Assembly: GCF_019393635.1 (NCBI RefSeq)
Contig: NC_057866.1
Coordinates: 226,513,359 to 226,577,358, forward strand
DNA: 64,000 nt
Direction of reading: 5' to 3'
Source of the DNA: Dromiciops gliroides
Taxonomy: Eukaryota > Chordata > Mammalia > Microbiotheria > Microbiotheriidae
Shown: positions 1-11,039 of the stretch, piece by piece
Numbering within the stretch: position 1 is the first letter of the stretch
How the letters are laid out: every line of letters begins with the position of its first letter
Position numbers and translations under genes: made by a program
The notes under the pieces: generated by a model
Seen by the model: only the letters and a program-made list of their open reading frames with translations
Databases searched by the model: none
Told to the model about the DNA's origin: nothing

Positions 1-1
1 A

Positions 2-1896
2 GAGGCCTTCCCAATAAGATCAGGGGTGAAACAGGGATGTCCATTATCACCCCTATTATTTAATATTGTCCTAGAAATGTTAGCTTTAGCAATCAGAGAA
101 GAGAAAGGAATTAAAGGAATTAGAATAGGCTAGGAGGAAACAAAACTATCACTCTTTGCAGATGATATGATGGTATACTTGAGGAATCCTAGAGAATCAA
201 GTCAAAAATTACTTGAAACAATTAACAACTTTAGCAAAGTAGCAGGATATAAAATAAATCCACATAAATCATCAGCATTTCTATACATGACCAACAAAGT
301 CCAGCAGCAAGAGATAGAAAGAGAAATTCCATTTAAAGTAACAGTAGATAATATAAAATACTTGGGAGTCTACTTGCCAAGACAAACCCAGGAACTCTAT
401 GAACACAACTACCAAACACTCTTCACACAAATCAAATCAGATCTAAATAATTGGAAAGATATCAATTGCTCATGGATAGGCAGAGCTAATATAGTAAAAA
501 TGACAATACTGCCTAAATTAATTTACTTATTCAGTGCCATACCAATCAGACTACCTAAAAATTATTTTATACAGCTAGAAAAAATAATAACAAAATTCAT
601 CTGGAAAAACAAAAAATCAAGAATATCCAGGGAAATAATGAAAAAAAAAAATTCACAGGAAGGTGGGTTAGCAGTACCAAACCTGGAGCTTTACTATAAA
701 GCGGCAGTCATCAAAACTACTGGTACTGGCTAAAAAATAGAGTGGTAGATCAATGGAATAGGCTAGGCTCAGGAAATGCAGTAGTAAATGACACTAGTAA
801 TCTAGTGTTTGATAAACCCAAAGACTCCAGCTTCTGGGATAGGAACTCAGTATTTGACAAAAACTGCTGGGAAAACTGGAAGATAGTATGGCAGAAATTA
901 GGCATAGACCAACATCTTAGACCTTATACTAAAATAAGGTCAAAATGGATACATGATTTAGACATAAGAGGTGATACCATAGGTAAATTAGGAGAGAAAG
1001 GAATAGTGTACCTATCAGATCTTTGGAAAGGAAAACAGTTTTTGACCAAACAAGAGATAGAGTATATTATAAAATGCAAAATGGATGATTTTGATTATAT
1101 TAAATTAAAAAAATTTTGTACAAACAGAAGCAATGCATCCAAAATTAGAAGGGAGGCAGAAAGCTGGGAAACAATTTTTGAGGCCAGTGCTTCTGATAAA
1201 GGCCTCATCTCTAAAATATATAGGGAATTAAATCAAATTTATAAGAATCCAAGTCATTCCCCAATTGAGAAATGGTCAAAGGATATGAACAGGCAGTTTT
1301 CTGATGAAGAAACCAAAGCTATCTATTCCCATATGAAAAAATGCTCTAAATCTCTAATGATTAGAGAGATGCAAATTAAAACAACTCTGAGGTACCACTT
1401 GACACCTATCAGATTGGCTAAAATGACAAAAAAGGAAGATAATAAATGTTGGAGAGGCTGTGGGAAAATTGGAACATTAATGCATTGTTGGTGGAGCTGT
1501 GAGCTGATCCAACCATTCTGGAGAGCAATTTGGAATTATGCCCAAAGGGCAATAAAGCTGTGCATACCCTTTGACCCAGCAATCCCACTTTTAGGTCTTT
1601 TGCCCAAAGAAATCATGGAAGGGGGAAAGGGACCCACATGTACAAAAATATTTATAGCTGCTCTTTATGTGGTAGCAAGGAATTGGAAGTTGAGGGGGTG
1701 CCCATCAATTGGGGAATGGCTGGACAAGTTGTGGTATATGAATACAATGGAATACTATTGGGCTGTAAGAAATGATGAGCAGGAAGAGTTCAGAGAAACC
1801 TGGAGGGTCTTACGTGAGCTGATGATGAGTGAGATGAGCAGAACCAGAAGAACATTGTACACAGTATCATCAACATTGAGTGTTGACCTACTGTGA
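2..1896 (+). pseudogene. L1 ORF2 remnant (reverse transcriptase and C-terminal Cys motif), broken
   Basis: ORF2 of an L1 encodes the endonuclease/reverse transcriptase that copies L1 RNA at the target site. Visible here are the RT motifs [14 protein letters not shown] near the left edge and LFADDMM (FADD catalytic pair) at about 150-172, then thumb and C-terminal sequence, and the C-terminal cysteine motif CWRGCG...HCWWSC at about 1450-1500. The frame ends at a TGA at 1894-1896 after VDLL. It is not functional. A TAG (131-133) interrupts the RT domain just before the FADD motif, and an apparent 1-nt loss near 720, in the sentence KTT(W)YWLKN, shifts the frame so that the preceding frame stops at 731-733. 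Decay is modest, so this is a fairly young insertion. Confidence 0.93.
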
Positions 1897-2289
1897 TGGA
1901 CTATATTCTTCTCACCAATGCAATGGTACAGAAGAGTTCCAGGGAACTCATGATAGAAGAGGATCTCCAAATCCAAGAAAAAAAAAGAAAGAAAGAACTG
2001 TGGAGTATAGATGCTGATTGAACCATATTATTTCTTTTGTTTTGGGTGCTGTTGTTTTTTTTTCTATTTTGAGGTTTTGCATCACTGCTCTGATTCTTTC
2101 TCTTGTAACAGGATTAATGCAGAAATAGGATTAATGTTATTATGTGTGTATATATATCTATATCTATATCTATATGTATAGAGATATATAGATATAACCT
2201 ATATCAGATTACCTGCTGTCTAGGGGAGGGGGGGAGGGAGGGGAGGGAGAAAAATCTGAAATTGTAAAGCATGTATAAACAAAAGTTGA

Positions 2290-2390
2290 GAACTATCTTT
2301 ACATGTAACGGAAAAAATAAAATACCTCATACATTAGAAAATTATCTTTACATGTAATTGGGGAAAAAATAAAATACTATTAAGTGAATA
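2290..2390 (+). repeat. Tandem duplication of the L1 3' terminus
   Basis: The L1 end sentence 'aactatctttacatgtaa(c/t)...aaaataaaatac' occurs twice back to back, at about 2290-2330 and about 2338-2378, with a few differences. Other L1 copies in the window have it once. Confidence 0.75.
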
Positions 2391-2429
2391 AAAAAATCCC
2401 CCCTCAAGCATAATATAAGACTCTGAGCT

Positions 2430-2600
2430 AGAAAAGTAATTGAAATTCATCTAATATAACCTGTTCATTTTATAGAGAAGGAAAATTAGGCCCGGAAGTA
2501 AAATGACTTACCCAGGGTCACACAGGTAATAAGAAAAGCTAAGGTTCAAACTAAGGACCTCTGGCTCTAAATCTACTATTCTTTCTAGTATGCCTTGCAA
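2430..2600 (-). repeat. MIR-type SINE fragment
   Basis: It contains 'ttttatagagaaggaaaattaggcc...gacttacccagggtcacacaggtaa', the reverse-orientation core of mammalian MIR elements. It is degraded. Between 2600 and 3150 I see only AT-rich sequence with a short TA/TG microsatellite (2650-2690) and no gene. Confidence 0.7.
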
Positions 2601-3160
2601 CCTCCCCCCACCCCATATTGATATAGTGATAGAGAGCTAGAGACAGATCTAGATATACACATATATATGTATGTGTGTGCATATATATTTGGTATCACCT
2701 ACCCAATATATCCCTTCTACCTCCTCTGCCCCCTCCCAGAATTGGCCCTTATAACTAGAAAAAAATTGAAAAAGGCCAGGGGCCAGGGCAGGGAACAGTT
2801 CATCAAAACTAACGTATGAACCAGGTTTGGCATATGTTGATTCCTCACCCATAGTCCCCCACCTCCATAAAAAAATATATAGGGGAGTATATACTCATGT
2901 CCCTTCTTGGGGGGTCAAGCTTAGTCATTGTAATTTCACAGCACAGTTTTGTTTTACTGTTTACTTTCCAAGTACATGCTTGTGGTGGTGGTATATCTTA
3001 TTTTCCCTGGTTCTATTTATTTCACATCAATCTTTCCTGACTTTTATGTATTCATTATGATGGCACTGGGAATAAACTGCTGAACTTGAGGGCAAGAGCA
3101 GTGTTTCTGTATTTTTTAAATAAAATTTTAATGTATTTTAAGATGTAAAAAACCATTTTG

Positions 3161-3336
3161 GGGGCAGTTAGGTGGTACAGTGGATAAAGCATAGGTCCTG
3201 GATTCAGGAGGACCTGAGTTCAAATCTGGCCTCAGACATTTGACACTTACTAGCTGTGTGACCCTGAGTAAGTCACTTAACCCTCACTGCCTCGCAAAAA
3301 AACCCCAAGAACAAAAACCAAAATCAAGAACAAAAC
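3161..3336 (+). mobile_element. Short marsupial SINE (WSINE1-like)
   Basis: Head GGGGCAGTTAGGTGG, internal 'gtgtgaccctgagtaagtcacttaaccc', and an A/C-rich tail. Imperfect TSD 'aaaaaaccattttg' (3147-3160) and 'aaaaaccattgtg' (about 3339-3350). Confidence 0.9.
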
Positions 3337-3944
3337 CAAAAACCATTGTGGGCCATAAAAAAAAAAAAAAGCCTGGCTGGATTTGGTCCTCAGGTCAATT
3401 TGTCAGCCCCTGATTTAGTGGAACTCATAGCCCCACCAACAGTGTACTACTAACATGCAGGCTGACCCTTTCTTTTTCAAAAGTTAAGCAGATCTCCAAA
3501 TTCACGTGCCCTGTTGATGATGCCTATTCATTTCTCCAGAGCTAAAATATATGCATACTTCAGAAATGCTTAATGCCTAGTCTGTTTCTTTAGACACAAT
3601 ACTTGGCTGATAGACAATACTGACTGTACTATTTTTTAAAAATCCATTAATTCCAAGTAGCTTATGTTCTGAATAATTGAATAAAGCCAATGCTGATTGG
3701 AATTCTATCTTCATTTCTGCAATTATTCCTTTCAATGTCATTAGAAGCTTTCAAATTCTGAGGACAAAACTGCCTTAACAACTTCAACCATGAACAGAAT
3801 ATGCCCACATTCATTTTAAGAACACAGAGTAATCCGTGAGAATCAGTTTTAGTTTCCCACTTACATAGCATTTACAAAGCCAACTCCATGCTACTCTCCA
3901 CAGAATGTTAGAACTGGTTAATTTATTTTGCAAAATCAAAAAGA

Positions 3945-4640
3945 GCCTCTCTCTACCACTGCTAGGTCTGTATCCCAAAGAGATAATAGAAGAGGGAAAA
4001 GGACCCACATGTACAAAAATATTTATAGCAGCTCTTTTTGTGGTAGCAAAGAATTGGAAATTGAGGGAATGCCCATCAGTTGGAGAATGGCTGAACAAGT
4101 TGTGGTATGTGAACGTAATGGAATACTATTGTGCTGTAAGAAACAATGAGCAGGAGTTGAGAGAAACCTGTAAGGACTTACATGAACTGATGCTGAGTGA
4201 GAGGAGCAGAACCAGGAGAACATTGTACACAGTAACAGCAACACTGTGTGATGAACAATGGTGATAGATTTGACTCTTCTCAGAAGTTCGATGATTCAAA
4301 ACAATATCAAAGAACTCATCATAGAAAATGTTCTCAACATCCAGAAAAAAGAACTGTGGATTATGAATGCAGATTGAGCCATCTTGTTTCTACTTTTGGG
4401 CTGTTTTTTGAGGGTTTTTTAGGTTTTTCCCTTGTGTTCTGATTCTTTTTTCACAATACAACTAATGCAGAAATACGTTTTGCACATATATAACCTATAT
4501 CAGATTGATTTCTGTCTTGGGGAGGAGGGAGGGAAAAGAGGGTGGGAGAAAAATTTGGATCTAAAAATCCTATGAAAACAAATGTTGAAAACTATCCTTA
4601 CATGTAACTGGAAAATAATAAAATATTTTATTTTAAAAAA
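3945..4640 (+). mobile_element. L1 3' end, subfamily B, 5'-truncated
   Basis: It starts in the last third of ORF2 (LPLLGLYPKEI...GKGPTCTKIF, 3947 onward) and includes the 3' UTR with 'cctatatcagattgatttctgtcttgggg', a G/A-rich tract and 'aataataaaatatttta'. The ORF2 remnant ends at 4264. Subfamily B differs from the copy at 1-2395 by NVMEYYCAVRN in place of NTMEYYWAVRN. I found no convincing TSD. The 3350-3945 stretch before it has no recognisable gene or repeat. Confidence 0.88.
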
Positions 4641-4779
4641 GGCTTTTTCAAATAATAACAACAATAACAAATACACCAAAATTAAAAGGAAAAAAAGGAA
4701 AAAAGGAGCCTGTCCCCTCCTCACTTTACTGTACAACAGGAAGCAGATTTCCTTTTTTTCCCCTTAATAGTATTTTTCC

Positions 4780-4941
4780 GGGGGGCAGCTAGATGTCGCA
4801 GTGGATAGAGCACTGGCCCTGGATTCAGGAGTACCTGAGTTCAAAACTGGCCTGAGACACTTAACACTTACCAGCTGTGTGACCCTGGGCAAGTCACTTA
4901 ACCCCAATTGCCTCACCAAAAACAAACAAACAAAAACCCAC
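4780..4941 (+). mobile_element. Short marsupial SINE (WSINE1-like)
   Basis: Full-length head to A-rich tail. TSD 'aatagtatttttcc' (4766-4779) and 'aatagtattttttcc' (4942-4956). It is inserted at the tail end of the minus-strand L1 that follows. Confidence 0.92.
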
Positions 4942-5515
4942 AATAGTATTTTTTCCCAATTACATATAAAGATACTTTTCAATATTCATGGGGGCGGGCG
5001 GGCGGGGGGGGGGGGGGGACAATGAGGGTTAAGTGACTTGCCCAGGGTCACACAACTAGTAAGTATCAAGTGTCTGAGGCCAGATTTGAACTCAGGTCCT
5101 CCTGAATCCAGGGCCAGTGCTTTATCCACTGTGCCACCTAGCTGACCCAACATTCATTTTTATAAGATTTTTAATTCTAATTTTTTCTCCCTCCCTCCCT
5201 TCCCTCCCCTTCCTGAAGACAGCAAGCAATCTGATATATGCTATACATTACAATCATGTCAAACATATTTCCACATCAGTTATATTGTGTAAGAAAAATC
5301 AGAACAAAAGGGAAAACCCACAAAAAAACCCAACAACAACAAATAAAGTGAAATATGTCTAGTGAAGTATGACTAGATGTGCATTCAGACTCCATAGTTC
5401 TTTTTCTGGATGTGGAGAACATTTTCCATCATGAGTCTTTTGGAATTGCCTTGGATCATTGTATTGCTGAGAAGAGCCAAGTCTATCACAGATGGTCATT
5501 ACCAAGCAAATTTCA
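4942..5515 (-). mobile_element. L1 3' UTR on the minus strand, split by a SINE
   Basis: Read on the minus strand it has the L1 end-of-ORF2 and 3' UTR wording 'aatccaaaaagaac', 'gcatatatcagattgcttgctgtctt', an A/G-rich tract and 'tgtaattgggaaaaaatacta'. It is interrupted by the minus-strand SINE at 4990-5148. Part of ORF2's last codons may reach about 5515. Confidence 0.85.
4990..5148 (-). mobile_element. Short SINE with an unusual poly-G/C junction
   Basis: Minus-strand SINE body ('caatgagggttaagtgacttgcccagg...gccacctagctgaccc'). The tail end is a G-rich run (4990-5018) containing three GGGC units followed by about 17 G. TSD 'aatattcat' (4981-4989) and 'aacattcat' (5149-5157). It interrupts the L1 3' UTR. 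Confidence 0.88.
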
Positions 5516-5614
5516 TTTAACAGGACTCGGGCATTGAGATCTTACTCAGTTCAGACTAGGCAAGGTTAAACATCATCCTCAGTATCATATCAGAAACTCA
5601 CATCTGGGCATTAG

Positions 5615-6200
5615 CCATAGTAACAAGCATTTATTAGCTACCTACTATATGCCAGGCCCCTGGGGGAGACAAGAGGCAGAATACGTGTTCTCTGCCATTA
5701 AGGGGGGCAGACAGATTCACAGAGGAGGGCTCCGGACTGGGGGACACAAATTTGGCAATCGGCTGTAGAGGGGGGTGTTGTTGAAGCCATGGGAGAGAAT
5801 GAGGTTGTCAAGGGGGAGCATCGAAGAGGGCCAAGGATGGACCCTTGGAAAATATTCACTTTAAAGCCAGAGAAGGAAACATGAGGCAAGAGAGGGGGTG
5901 ATTTTTGAAGACAAAGGAGACGGTATCCTATAGAAGGAAGCAGTCAGCAATGGCAGGTCAACAAGCACTTATCAGGTGCCTGCTAATGCCCCAGGTGCAG
6001 GGCTACGGGCTCTTCCAGATCAATCTATGATTCTAATCACTTTAATCACTACTGTCAAAGGATTCATAGCTTGAAGGACCCTTGGAAAGTAAGTTAAGTC
6101 AACAGGCACTTATTAGGTGCCTACTATATGCCAGGCGTTCTAAGGTACTTTCCAGCACTCAGTCTATGATCCTCTTATCACATGGGATCCATAGCTGAAA
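5615..6200 (+). repeat. Old L2 3' ends and a fragment of an old G/A-rich interspersed repeat
   Basis: L2-like sentences 'cacttattaggtgcctactatatgccaggc' occur at 5620-5665, 5960-6000 and 6105-6140. Between them (5740-5890) lies a fragment of the old repeat also seen at 42.1-42.6 and 54.0-55.5 kb, with 'gaagccatgggagagaatgagg...gggccaaggatgga'. Confidence 0.6.
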
Positions 6201-6224
6201 GGACCCTTAGAAAGTAAGTCTGGT

Positions 6225-7706
6225 TTGGTACTGGCTAAGAAATAGAGTGGAGGATCAATGGAATAGGTTAGGCACAGGAGACTTTAGTAATATACTGTTT
6301 GATAAACCCAAAGACTCCAGCTTCTGGGATAGGAACTCAGTATCAACAAAAACTGCTGGGAAAACTGGAAGACAGTATGGCAGAAACTAGGCATAGGCAT
6401 CTTACACCTTATACTAAAATAAGGTCAAAATGGGTACATGATTCAGACGTAAAAGGTGATACCATAGGTAAATTAGGAGAGGAAAGAATAGTTTACCTCT
6501 CAGATCTTGAGAAAGGAGTACAGTTTATGACCAAACAAGTGATAGAGAATATTATGAAATGCAAAATGGATGATTTTGATTATATTAAATTAAAAAGCTT
6601 TTCTACAAATAGAAGCAATGCATCCAAAATTAGAAGGGAGACAGAAAGCTGGGAAATAATTTTTATAGCCAATACTTCTGATAAAAGCCTCATTTCTAAA
6701 ATATATCGGAAACAAAATCAAATTTATAATCCAAGTCATTCCCCAATTGAGAAATGGTCAAAGGATAGAAATGGTCACAGGCAGTTTTCTGATGAAGAAA
6801 TCAAAGCTATCTATTCCCATATGAAAAAAATGCTCTAAATCTCTAATGATTAGTGAGATGCAAATTAAAACAACTCTGAGGCACCACCTGACACCAATCA
6901 GATTGGCTATTATGACAAAAAAAGGAAAATAATAAATGTTGGAGATGTGGAAAAATTGGAACACTAATGCATTGTTGGTGGAGCTGTGAACTGATCCAAC
7001 CATTCTGGAGAACAATTTGGAATTATGCCCAAAGGGCTATAAAGCTGTGCATACCCTTTGACCCAGCAATTCCACTATTAGTTCTTTCCCCCAAAGAGAT
7101 CATAAAAAGGGAAAAGGACCCACATGTACAAAAATATTTATAGATGCTCTTTTTGTGGTGGCAAGGAATTGGAAGTTATGGGGATGCCCATCGTGGTATA
7201 TGAATGTAATGGAATACTATTGTGCTGTAAGAAATGATGATCAGGAGGAGTTCGGAGAAACCTGGAAGAACTTTCATGAACTGATAATGAGTGAGATGAG
7301 CAGAACCAAGAGAACACTGTACATAGTATCAGTATCATTATGTGTTGATCAACTGTGATGGACTTGATTCTTCTAAGCAACACAATGGTCCAAGATAGTT
7401 CCAATGGACTCATGATGGAAAATGCTCTCCAAATACAGAATACAGAAAAAAAAAGAACTGTGGAATTTAGATGCAGATCAAACCATACTATTTCTATTGT
7501 TTTTTGCTCTGATTCTTCTTTCACAGCATGACTAATGCAGAAATATGTTTAATGTGATTGTACATATATAACCTATATCAGATTACTTGCTGTCTTGGGG
7601 AGGGAGGAGGGAGAAAAATTTGAAACTATAAATCTTATAAAAACAAATGTTGAAAACTATCTCTACATGTAACTGGAAAATAATAAAATATTTATATTAA
7701 AAAAAA
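6225..7706 (+). mobile_element. L1 subfamily B insertion, 5'-truncated, with perfect 15-bp TSD
   Basis: It starts in ORF2 at the YWLKNRV-equivalent sentence and ends in an A tail. The direct repeat gaaagtaagtctggt is identical at 6210-6224 and 7707-7721, so both boundaries are exact. The ORF2 remnant is broken by deletions and stops. Subfamily B signature: NVMEYYCAVRNDDQ. The insertion split an older L2 element. Confidence 0.95.
6299..7358 (+). pseudogene. L1 ORF2 C-terminal remnant, frame-broken
   Basis: In-frame ORF2 sequence from about 6299 to a stop at 6838 (Lys/Arg-rich, with GEERIVYLSDL and KMDDFDYIKL). The Cys-motif region (6930-7010) is in another frame and has lost a codon or more ('ggagatgtgg' instead of 'ggagaggctgtgg'). 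The final segment, 7155-7358, ends in VDQL. It cannot encode a working protein. Confidence 0.88.
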
Positions 7707-7721
7707 GAAAGTAAGTCTGGT

Positions 7722-7784
7722 CAAGAGCATTTAAAAACCTACTATGTGCCAGGTACTGAGTTAAGTGCCAAGGATACAGATGTG
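7722..7784 (+). repeat. L2 fragment, left part
   Basis: 'aacctactatgtgccaggtactgagttaag' is the L2 3' end. It resumes at 8341-8410 ('aggcaaaaaccag...aaggtcacagtct') after the LTR-like block. Confidence 0.75.
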
Positions 7785-8340
7785 TCAAGATAATGGAATG
7801 TGGTAGATAAGGAGATTTAGCAGATACTCAAAGGCCCACCTGGAGATTACTCTAAACTGATTGAATTAAGTGAGAGTGACTGACTGCTGACTAGCTTACT
7901 TCCAGTTAACTAGACTGTAAGCACATCTGGCTGGCCCTTAAGAGGGTATTGTTCTCAGAAGCTAAAAACTTTGAACTTAACTCTAAACCACCTTCAGGTC
8001 CAGTGAACCAATGAATTTGAATGATGCTAGCCAATCAGCTTGAAGAACCTCCTATTTTTGGGAGGAGAACACGAAGTAGGAAGTGGATGCTGATGGAGGG
8101 TTGAGGTTCATTTGGTGTGAGACATCGGTTTGGTGGCAGAGGACTTCAGGAGTGGGAGGTTTAGGAAGGCTAGGATTTCCATGCTATAAGAAATCTGTTC
8201 TCGATCTTTCTCTTTCTTTACTATCTTATATCTTGTAACAAATTCTTAAAAAACCTAAACTCATTTATCAGTGATTTTAGCCAGTTTCCCCCTAAAACTG
8301 GGAGAACAGATTAGAACCCACATTTAGAATTTTAAAATAC
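7785..8340 (+). mobile_element. Solo LTR-like block inserted in L2
   Basis: About 550 bp of non-L2 sequence begins near TGTCAAGATAATGG and interrupts the L2 between 'aaggataca' and 'agagaaagg'. The middle is GC/CCAAT-rich ('ccaatgaatttg', 'ccaatcagcttg') and the end has 'ccagtttccccctaaaactggg'. The TG...CA edges and a short TSD (around 'acaga') are only approximate. No internal retroviral gene is present, so it would be a solo LTR. Family not named. Confidence 0.6.
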
Positions 8341-8439
8341 ACACAGAGAAAGGCAAAAACCAGTTTCTGCTCCCAAGAAGGTCACAGTCTAATGAGGTGT
8401 GGGGAGTGGGGGCAGAGGGGGGGGGGGGACGGACACAGG

Positions 8440-8610
8440 GTCACAGATTTAGAACCTAGATGTCTCTCATTTTTACAGATGAGGACAAATGAGGTGCAGA
8501 AAGGCTATGATTCACCCAGGGTCACATAGCTATCAAATGTCTGAGGCAGGATTTGAACCCAGGTGATCCTGACTCCAAGTTCAGTGCTCTATCCACTATG
8601 CCTCACTAAA
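8440..8610 (-). repeat. MIR/THER-type SINE fragment
   Basis: 'ttttacagatgaggacaaatgagg...cacccagggtcacatagcta...ctccaagttcagtgctctatccact' is an old minus-strand relative of the long SINE. Confidence 0.7.
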
Positions 8611-8814
8611 AAAAGGCCAATGGATTTGATGGCAGAGCAGTTTCCAGTCAAGTGACAAGGATAAGTATTAAGAGAGGAAAGAGTAGGTAATGAATCCCTG
8701 ATCTTAGGTGTAAATAAGTCGTTCATGAAATACAGCAGATTAGTAGGTACATGGGATGGCAGGGTCAAGGATTTACTTTTGAAGGACTAGAGGGAACCAA
8801 GCAAGCTTGCAAGG

Positions 8815-9050
8815 TAGTGTAGCAAAGTAGAAAAAGGGCTAGGCTTGGAACCTCACAGACCTGGGTTTGAATGCTGCCTCAAACACTTGCTAGCTGCGTG
8901 TGGCCCTGGGCAAGACCATTCAAATGTCACTCAGACTCAATTCCTCATGGTTAAAATGGAAATCACAATAGTATCTACCTCCCAGGGTTGCTGTGAAGAT
9001 CTACTATATGTAAAAGGTCAGCAAGCCTCAAAGTTGCTGGACTTGAGGCA
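8815..9050 (+). repeat. MIR element
   Basis: It contains 'gacctgggtttgaatgctgcctc', 'gctgcgtgtggccctgggcaag' and 'cctcccagggttgctgtgaag', the MIR core and 3' domain in order. Confidence 0.85.
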
Positions 9051-9421
9051 TTATTGTTATCATATTAACTGGAGATGGATAAGAGAGAGGACAACTGCTA
9101 GAACAAAGGCCTGGAGGAAACCGGAGAGAGTGGGATTAGTCTTGGCAGGGAGTAATAATGGTACCTTTACTTCTGTGACCATAGGGAAGGAACATAGAGA
9201 GAGTAATGATGCTGAGAAGAAACTTAATTTGTAAATCAGTCACTTGGTTCCCCAAAAGCAACATATTCAAAAGGACTGTTTTCTGCTTATTTCCCCAAAG
9301 AGACCTAAAATCCCAATTTCAGGGGGAAAATAACCAAATGGGGAACAAAAAGACAACCACTTTTAAACAAGGCAATCCAGTCACTGGTAGTCGGTAAAAC
9401 TTTACATAAATGGTAGAGAAG

Positions 9422-9668
9422 TAGGGCAGCTGGGTAGCCCCACAGTGCATAGAATACAGGGCCTGAAGTCAGGAAGATGAATCTTTCTGAGTTCAAATCT
9501 AGTCTCAGACACTTACTAGCTGTGTGACCCATGGCAAGTCACTCTTTGCCTCGGTTTCCTTCACTATAAAATGAACCTGAGAAAGAAATAGCAAACCACT
9601 CTAGTATCTTTGCCAAGAAAACCCCAAATGAGCTAGACAAGACCGAATAAAAATGACTAAACAAACAA
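9422..9668 (+). mobile_element. Long marsupial SINE
   Basis: Head 'gggcagctgggtagccccacagtg', then the common SINE middle. The extended 3' half typical of the long family is present: 'aaccactctagtatctttgcc', 'agaaaaccccaaatgagct' and the 'aatgactaaacaaaca' end. Confidence 0.87.
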
Positions 9669-9779
9669 GTATCCCCAGTGATGGGTATTAAGAGAAATGA
9701 TTATTAATAAACAATGATTTGGAGAAATGCAGAATATCCCCCCTTTTTTCTAAAATCCTGATTTTAAAAGTTCGATCTA

Positions 9780-9932
9780 GGGGCAGCTAGATAGCACAGT
9801 GGATAGAGCACTGGCCCTGGAGTCAAGAGGACCTGAGTTCAAATCCGACCTCAGACACTTAACACTTACTAGCTGTGTGACCCTGGGCAAGTCAACTTAA
9901 CCCCAATTGCCTAACCAAAAAAAAAAAAAAAA
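9780..9932 (+). mobile_element. Short marsupial SINE (WSINE1-like)
   Basis: Full-length with a pure A tail. TSD 'aaaagttcgatcta' before (9766-9779) and 'aaaagttcaatcta' after the tail, one mismatch. Confidence 0.93.
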
Positions 9933-10487
9933 AGTTCAATCTAACCTTCTCCATCTAGACCCCACCCATGTGGGTCAGCCACTGTGTTCTGCTCACTGGG
10001 GAATAAATTCTTTGAACAGATTAACCAATGCCAGGGGAACTCAGAAGTGGATGGGTGCAGCCCCTTATTCATTCTCTCATTGTTAACCAATCAGGGTCGA
10101 TGGCCACCCTGGGGAACATCCATCATAACTGTCTCTGGTCCAAGACAGTCAATGCTGGCATTGTTAATAAAATGATTAAATTACTCAAATTATCTTTCTC
10201 AAATCTTTTTAATTGCCAGAGCATATTAGCAGGTGTTTAATAAGTGTTCAACGAGTGACTGATTAACCTGGGCTCAAACTGAAAAACTGAAGTCCTGATC
10301 CACGACCTCCTTCTGTTCCAGACCTCCTCTCCAAGCTTCCTCTTCCTCCCCACCCCCCATGAAGACTTCATCTCATACTCTACTGAGCAGAGGCCATTTA
10401 TTATGAGCTCCCTCTTTTCTGCTTCTCTCCTCCCTTTCTCTTCTTTCTTCCAGTCTCAGGGAGCCCTTCTCTTCAGCAAGGCCAAGC

Positions 10488-10545
10488 CTTATATACATAC
10501 ATACATCATACATACATACATACATACATACATCATACATACCTC
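10488..10545. repeat. (CATA)n microsatellite
   Basis: Repeats of 'catacata' interrupted by 'catcatac' twice. The surrounding 10250-10680 is C/T-rich and shows no gene. Confidence 0.9.
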
Positions 10546-10685
10546 CTTAGTCTTATCCCCTCCCTTCTATAGAAGCCTTCTCTCTCCCTTATCTCTAAAT
10601 CTCTAATCTCTCCCTATCTACTGGTCCCTTTCCTACTAACTTCAAACATGCCCTAATCTCCCCATCCTTAAAAAACCCTGACTAG

Positions 10686-10837
10686 GGGTGGCTAGGTGGT
10701 GAAGTGGATAGAGCACCAGCCCTGGAGTCAGGAGGACCTGAGTTCAAATCCGGCCTCAGACACTTAACACTTACTAGCTGTGTGACCCTGGGCAAGTCAC
10801 TTAACCCCAATTGCCTCACTAAAACAAAAACAAAAAC
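10686..10837 (+). mobile_element. Short marsupial SINE (WSINE1-like)
   Basis: TSD 'aaaaaaccctgactag' on both sides (10670-10685 and 10839-10854). The tail is (CAAAAA)n. Confidence 0.94.
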
Positions 10838-11039
10838 AAAAAAACCCTGACTAGATCCTACCGTCTCCTCTAGCTATAGTCCTGTATCTCCTCCCTTTCT
10901 CTGCCAAATTCCTCTAAAAAGCTGTGTACATTCTCTGCCTCCACTTTTCCCCTTTTCACTCTCTTAACAACCTGTCCAGCTTTCAATCCCATCACTCAAC
11001 TGAAACTTCTCTCTACAAAGCCACCCCAGATTAAGTCTT

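Larger units (their letters stand above)
1..2395 (+). mobile_element. L1 (LINE-1) 3' half, subfamily A; 5' end lies outside the window
   Basis: The sequence enters inside the reverse-transcriptase domain of L1 ORF2 and runs through the ORF2 C-terminus, the 3' UTR and a polyadenylation region. The 3' UTR carries the features shared by all L1 3' ends in this window: a CTAATGCAG-like stretch, a TA-rich microsatellite (2150-2200), the sentence 'tatcagattacctgctgtct', a G-rich purine tract (2220-2250) and 'ctttacatgtaa...aataaaata' at the end. Its closest relative here is the copy at 13.2-14.1 kb, which shares the MNTMEYYWAVRN wording and the TA microsatellite. The final segment is duplicated (2290-2334 and 2342-2385). 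The left edge and left TSD are not in the window. Confidence 0.92.

Noticed and set aside
742..1896. 384-codon open frame as a cellular gene
   Set aside because: It is the C-terminal part of L1 ORF2, continuing a frame-shifted upstream RT segment. It starts with GTG and lacks the endonuclease domain.
9780..9932. tRNA gene suggested by the GGTTCAAAT/GAGTTCAAATCC B-box-like motif
   Set aside because: GAGTTCAAATCC is the internal promoter box of the SINE family. No tRNA cloverleaf or anticodon arm can be drawn.
10488..10545. Possible CRISPR-like direct repeats
   Set aside because: Simple CATA microsatellite without spacers; eukaryotic context.
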